Part shown: piece after piece, positions 5,694 through 6,722 of the stretch
How the letters are laid out: every line of letters starts with the position of its first letter
How positions within the stretch are numbered: position 1 is the first letter of the stretch
From: Verrucomicrobiota bacterium
GTDB taxonomy: Bacteria > Verrucomicrobiota > Verrucomicrobiia > Limisphaerales > JADLHS01
DNA: 6,722 nucleotides
Direction of reading: 5' to 3'
Assembly (NCBI GenBank): GCA_025360895.1
Contig: JANYBF010000185.1
Span: 1-6,722 of the forward strand
The notes under the pieces: generated by a model
The model's input: only the letters and a program-made list of their open reading frames with translations
Told to the model about the DNA's origin: nothing
Database searches by the model: none
Made by a program: the position numbers and the translations under genes

Positions 5694-6722
5694 TCACTTT
5701 CTCACAACCCCCCAACCCGGGCGATAATCGTAATGGAGAAAACGATTCGCATCCGCGTCATTGGTGACTTTGAGGTTCGCGCTGTCCCATTGCAGGGTAT
5801 CGCCGCCGTTGCGCACGCAGACCATCCCGAGCAGCACCGCTTCGGTCAACGGACCGGCGAAATCGAAATTCGATCGCGTCGGCGATCCGGTGCGGCAGGC
5901 CTGCAGCCACTCCTTGTGATGGCCCACGGAGCGGGGCAGCGTTTTCGGTGGGCGCTGATATTCCTTGTTGCGCGATTCCGGAATCAGGCGCGGAGTTTCG
6001 CCGCCCCAACCTTCGACGAGCATCTTGCCTTTGTCGCCCACGAAGATGATGCCGTCTTCGCGATTCAACTCCCGTCCGTCCTCCAGTTCTGCGGGGCGCG
6101 GCGGCATGATGCCCCCATCGTACCAGTGCAACGTCACCACCGGCTGGTTCCCGCGCGCCGGGAACTGATAATGGACAACATTCGCGACCGGGACGGTGTC
6201 AGGGAACACTGGCGTGGAACTGGCATGAACACTCGCCGGCGCACCCAGGTTCAACGCTGAAAACACCGGCGCCAGATTGTGGATACCCATGTCGCCCAAG
6301 CCGCCGGAACCGAAGTCCCACCAACCGCGCCATTTGAACGGCACATAGGCGGGATGATAGGGCCGCAACGGTGCGGGCCCCAGCCACAAATCCCAGTCGA
6401 GCGTGGCCGGCACGGGTGGCGTGTCACTCGGACGATCAATCCCCTGCGGCCACCAGAACGGCAGCTTGCCGCGATGCGTCGGACGATCCGACCAGACATG
6501 CACCTCGTGCACGGGACCGATGGCGCCATCGGCGAGCCTCTCGTTGATGAACCGGTTGCCCTCGAAAGCCATTCCCTGATTGCCCATCTGCGTGGCCACC
6601 TTGGCCTCCCGAGCCGCCAGCGTCACCAAGCGCGCCTCTTTCACGGTGCGGGTGAGCGGCTTTTCGCAATAGACATTCCGGCCCAGCTTGAGGGCCATCA
6701 TCGTCACCGGGGCGTGGTTGTG
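5694..6722 (-). CDS. Gfo/Idh/MocA-family oxidoreductase, N-terminus cut by window edge
   Basis: 342 residues are visible and the frame is open at the right edge, so the Rossmann GXGXXG part is outside the window. The first visible residues, HNHAPVTMMALKLGRNVYCEKPL, are the family's typical end of the NAD(P)-binding half, with K21 of the EKPL motif. Later come WWDFGSGGLGDMGIHNL (D144, H148), which corresponds to the conserved catalytic-domain GD...H motif, and a C-terminal SNFDFAGPLTEAVLLG segment typical of the long forms found in Verrucomicrobiota and Planctomycetota. Members oxidise or reduce sugars, inositols and their derivatives using NAD(P). Many long forms in these phyla carry a Tat signal, which cannot be judged here. 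The GTG at 6707 is not the start, because the conserved sequence continues upstream of it. The SGNH gene follows on the same strand. The substrate is not predictable from this part. Confidence 0.92.
   Translation of the reverse strand, partial: HNHAPVTMMALKLGRNVYCEKPLTRTVKEARLVTLAAREAKVATQMGNQGMAFEGNRFINERLADGAIGPVHEVHVWSDRPTHRGKLPFWWPQGIDRPSDTPPVPATLDWDLWLGPAPLRPYHPAYVPFKWRGWWDFGSGGLGDMGIHNLAPVFSALNLGAPASVHASSTPVFPDTVPVANVVHYQFPARGNQPVVTLHWYDGGIMPPRPAELEDGRELNREDGIIFVGDKGKMLVEGWGGETPRLIPESRNKEYQRPPKTLPRSVGHHKEWLQACRTGSPTRSNFDFAGPLTEAVLLGMVCVRNGGDTLQWDSANLKVTNDADANRFLHYDYRPGWGVVRK

Noticed and set aside
5589..6260. Plus-strand open frame (223 codons) opposite the Gfo/Idh gene
   Set aside because: Antisense to strongly conserved family sequence; its translation has no family features and no ribosome binding site.
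370..6722. A single carbohydrate-degrading gene cluster or new system formed by the lactonase, SGNH, Gfo/Idh and secreted-protein genes
   Set aside because: The genes sit in separate transcription units on both strands, with housekeeping-like genes between them and no tight spacing. Shared theme alone is too weak to claim a system.

Overview
The window looks like an ordinary stretch of chromosome from a GC-rich bacterium, most likely a member of the Verrucomicrobiota (Pedosphaera/Limisphaerales type). Three things suggest this: a secreted Thr/Ser/Asn-rich modular protein whose C-terminal tail ends in FYRAR; the mix of exported SMP-30 lactonase, SGNH lipoprotein and Gfo/Idh/MocA oxidoreductase common in that phylum; and an all-alpha dimeric dUTPase. 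The assignment rests on remembered family patterns, not a search; Planctomycetota is the main alternative.

There are seven protein-coding genes. On the minus strand from the left edge: the N-terminal 95 residues of a dimeric dUTPase (1-285, cut by the window edge), an exported SMP-30/gluconolactonase-like hydrolase (370-1320), and a 433-residue secreted protein with an N-terminal Ig-like domain (1554-2855). A divergent intergenic region (2856-3000) then separates these from two plus-strand genes: an SUI1/YciH-type translation factor (3001-3393) and an alpha/beta hydrolase of the monoacylglycerol lipase type (3520-4356). The hydrolase converges on a minus-strand SGNH/GDSL lipoprotein (4427-5488). 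Upstream of that, also on the minus strand, is a Gfo/Idh/MocA oxidoreductase that runs off the right edge (5694-6722, N-terminal cofactor-binding part missing).

The lactonase, SGNH esterase and Gfo/Idh protein would fit breakdown or modification of carbohydrates outside the cytoplasm, but nothing shows that they form one pathway. The genes are spaced 84 to 233 bp apart and do not overlap, so no tight operon is evident. dUTPase (nucleotide pool clean-up) and the SUI1 protein (translation) are housekeeping-like functions.

No gap between genes exceeds 300 bp. The gaps hold several inverted repeats, a good Shine-Dalgarno site and a plausible sigma-70 promoter for the secreted protein. I see no tRNA, rRNA, CRISPR array, insertion sequence, phage gene or toxin-antitoxin pair. 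I found no convincing undescribed system; the most notable unexplained signals are a cluster of dyad symmetries before the lactonase gene, a nested hairpin region before the lipase gene, and the uncharacterised middle part of the secreted protein.
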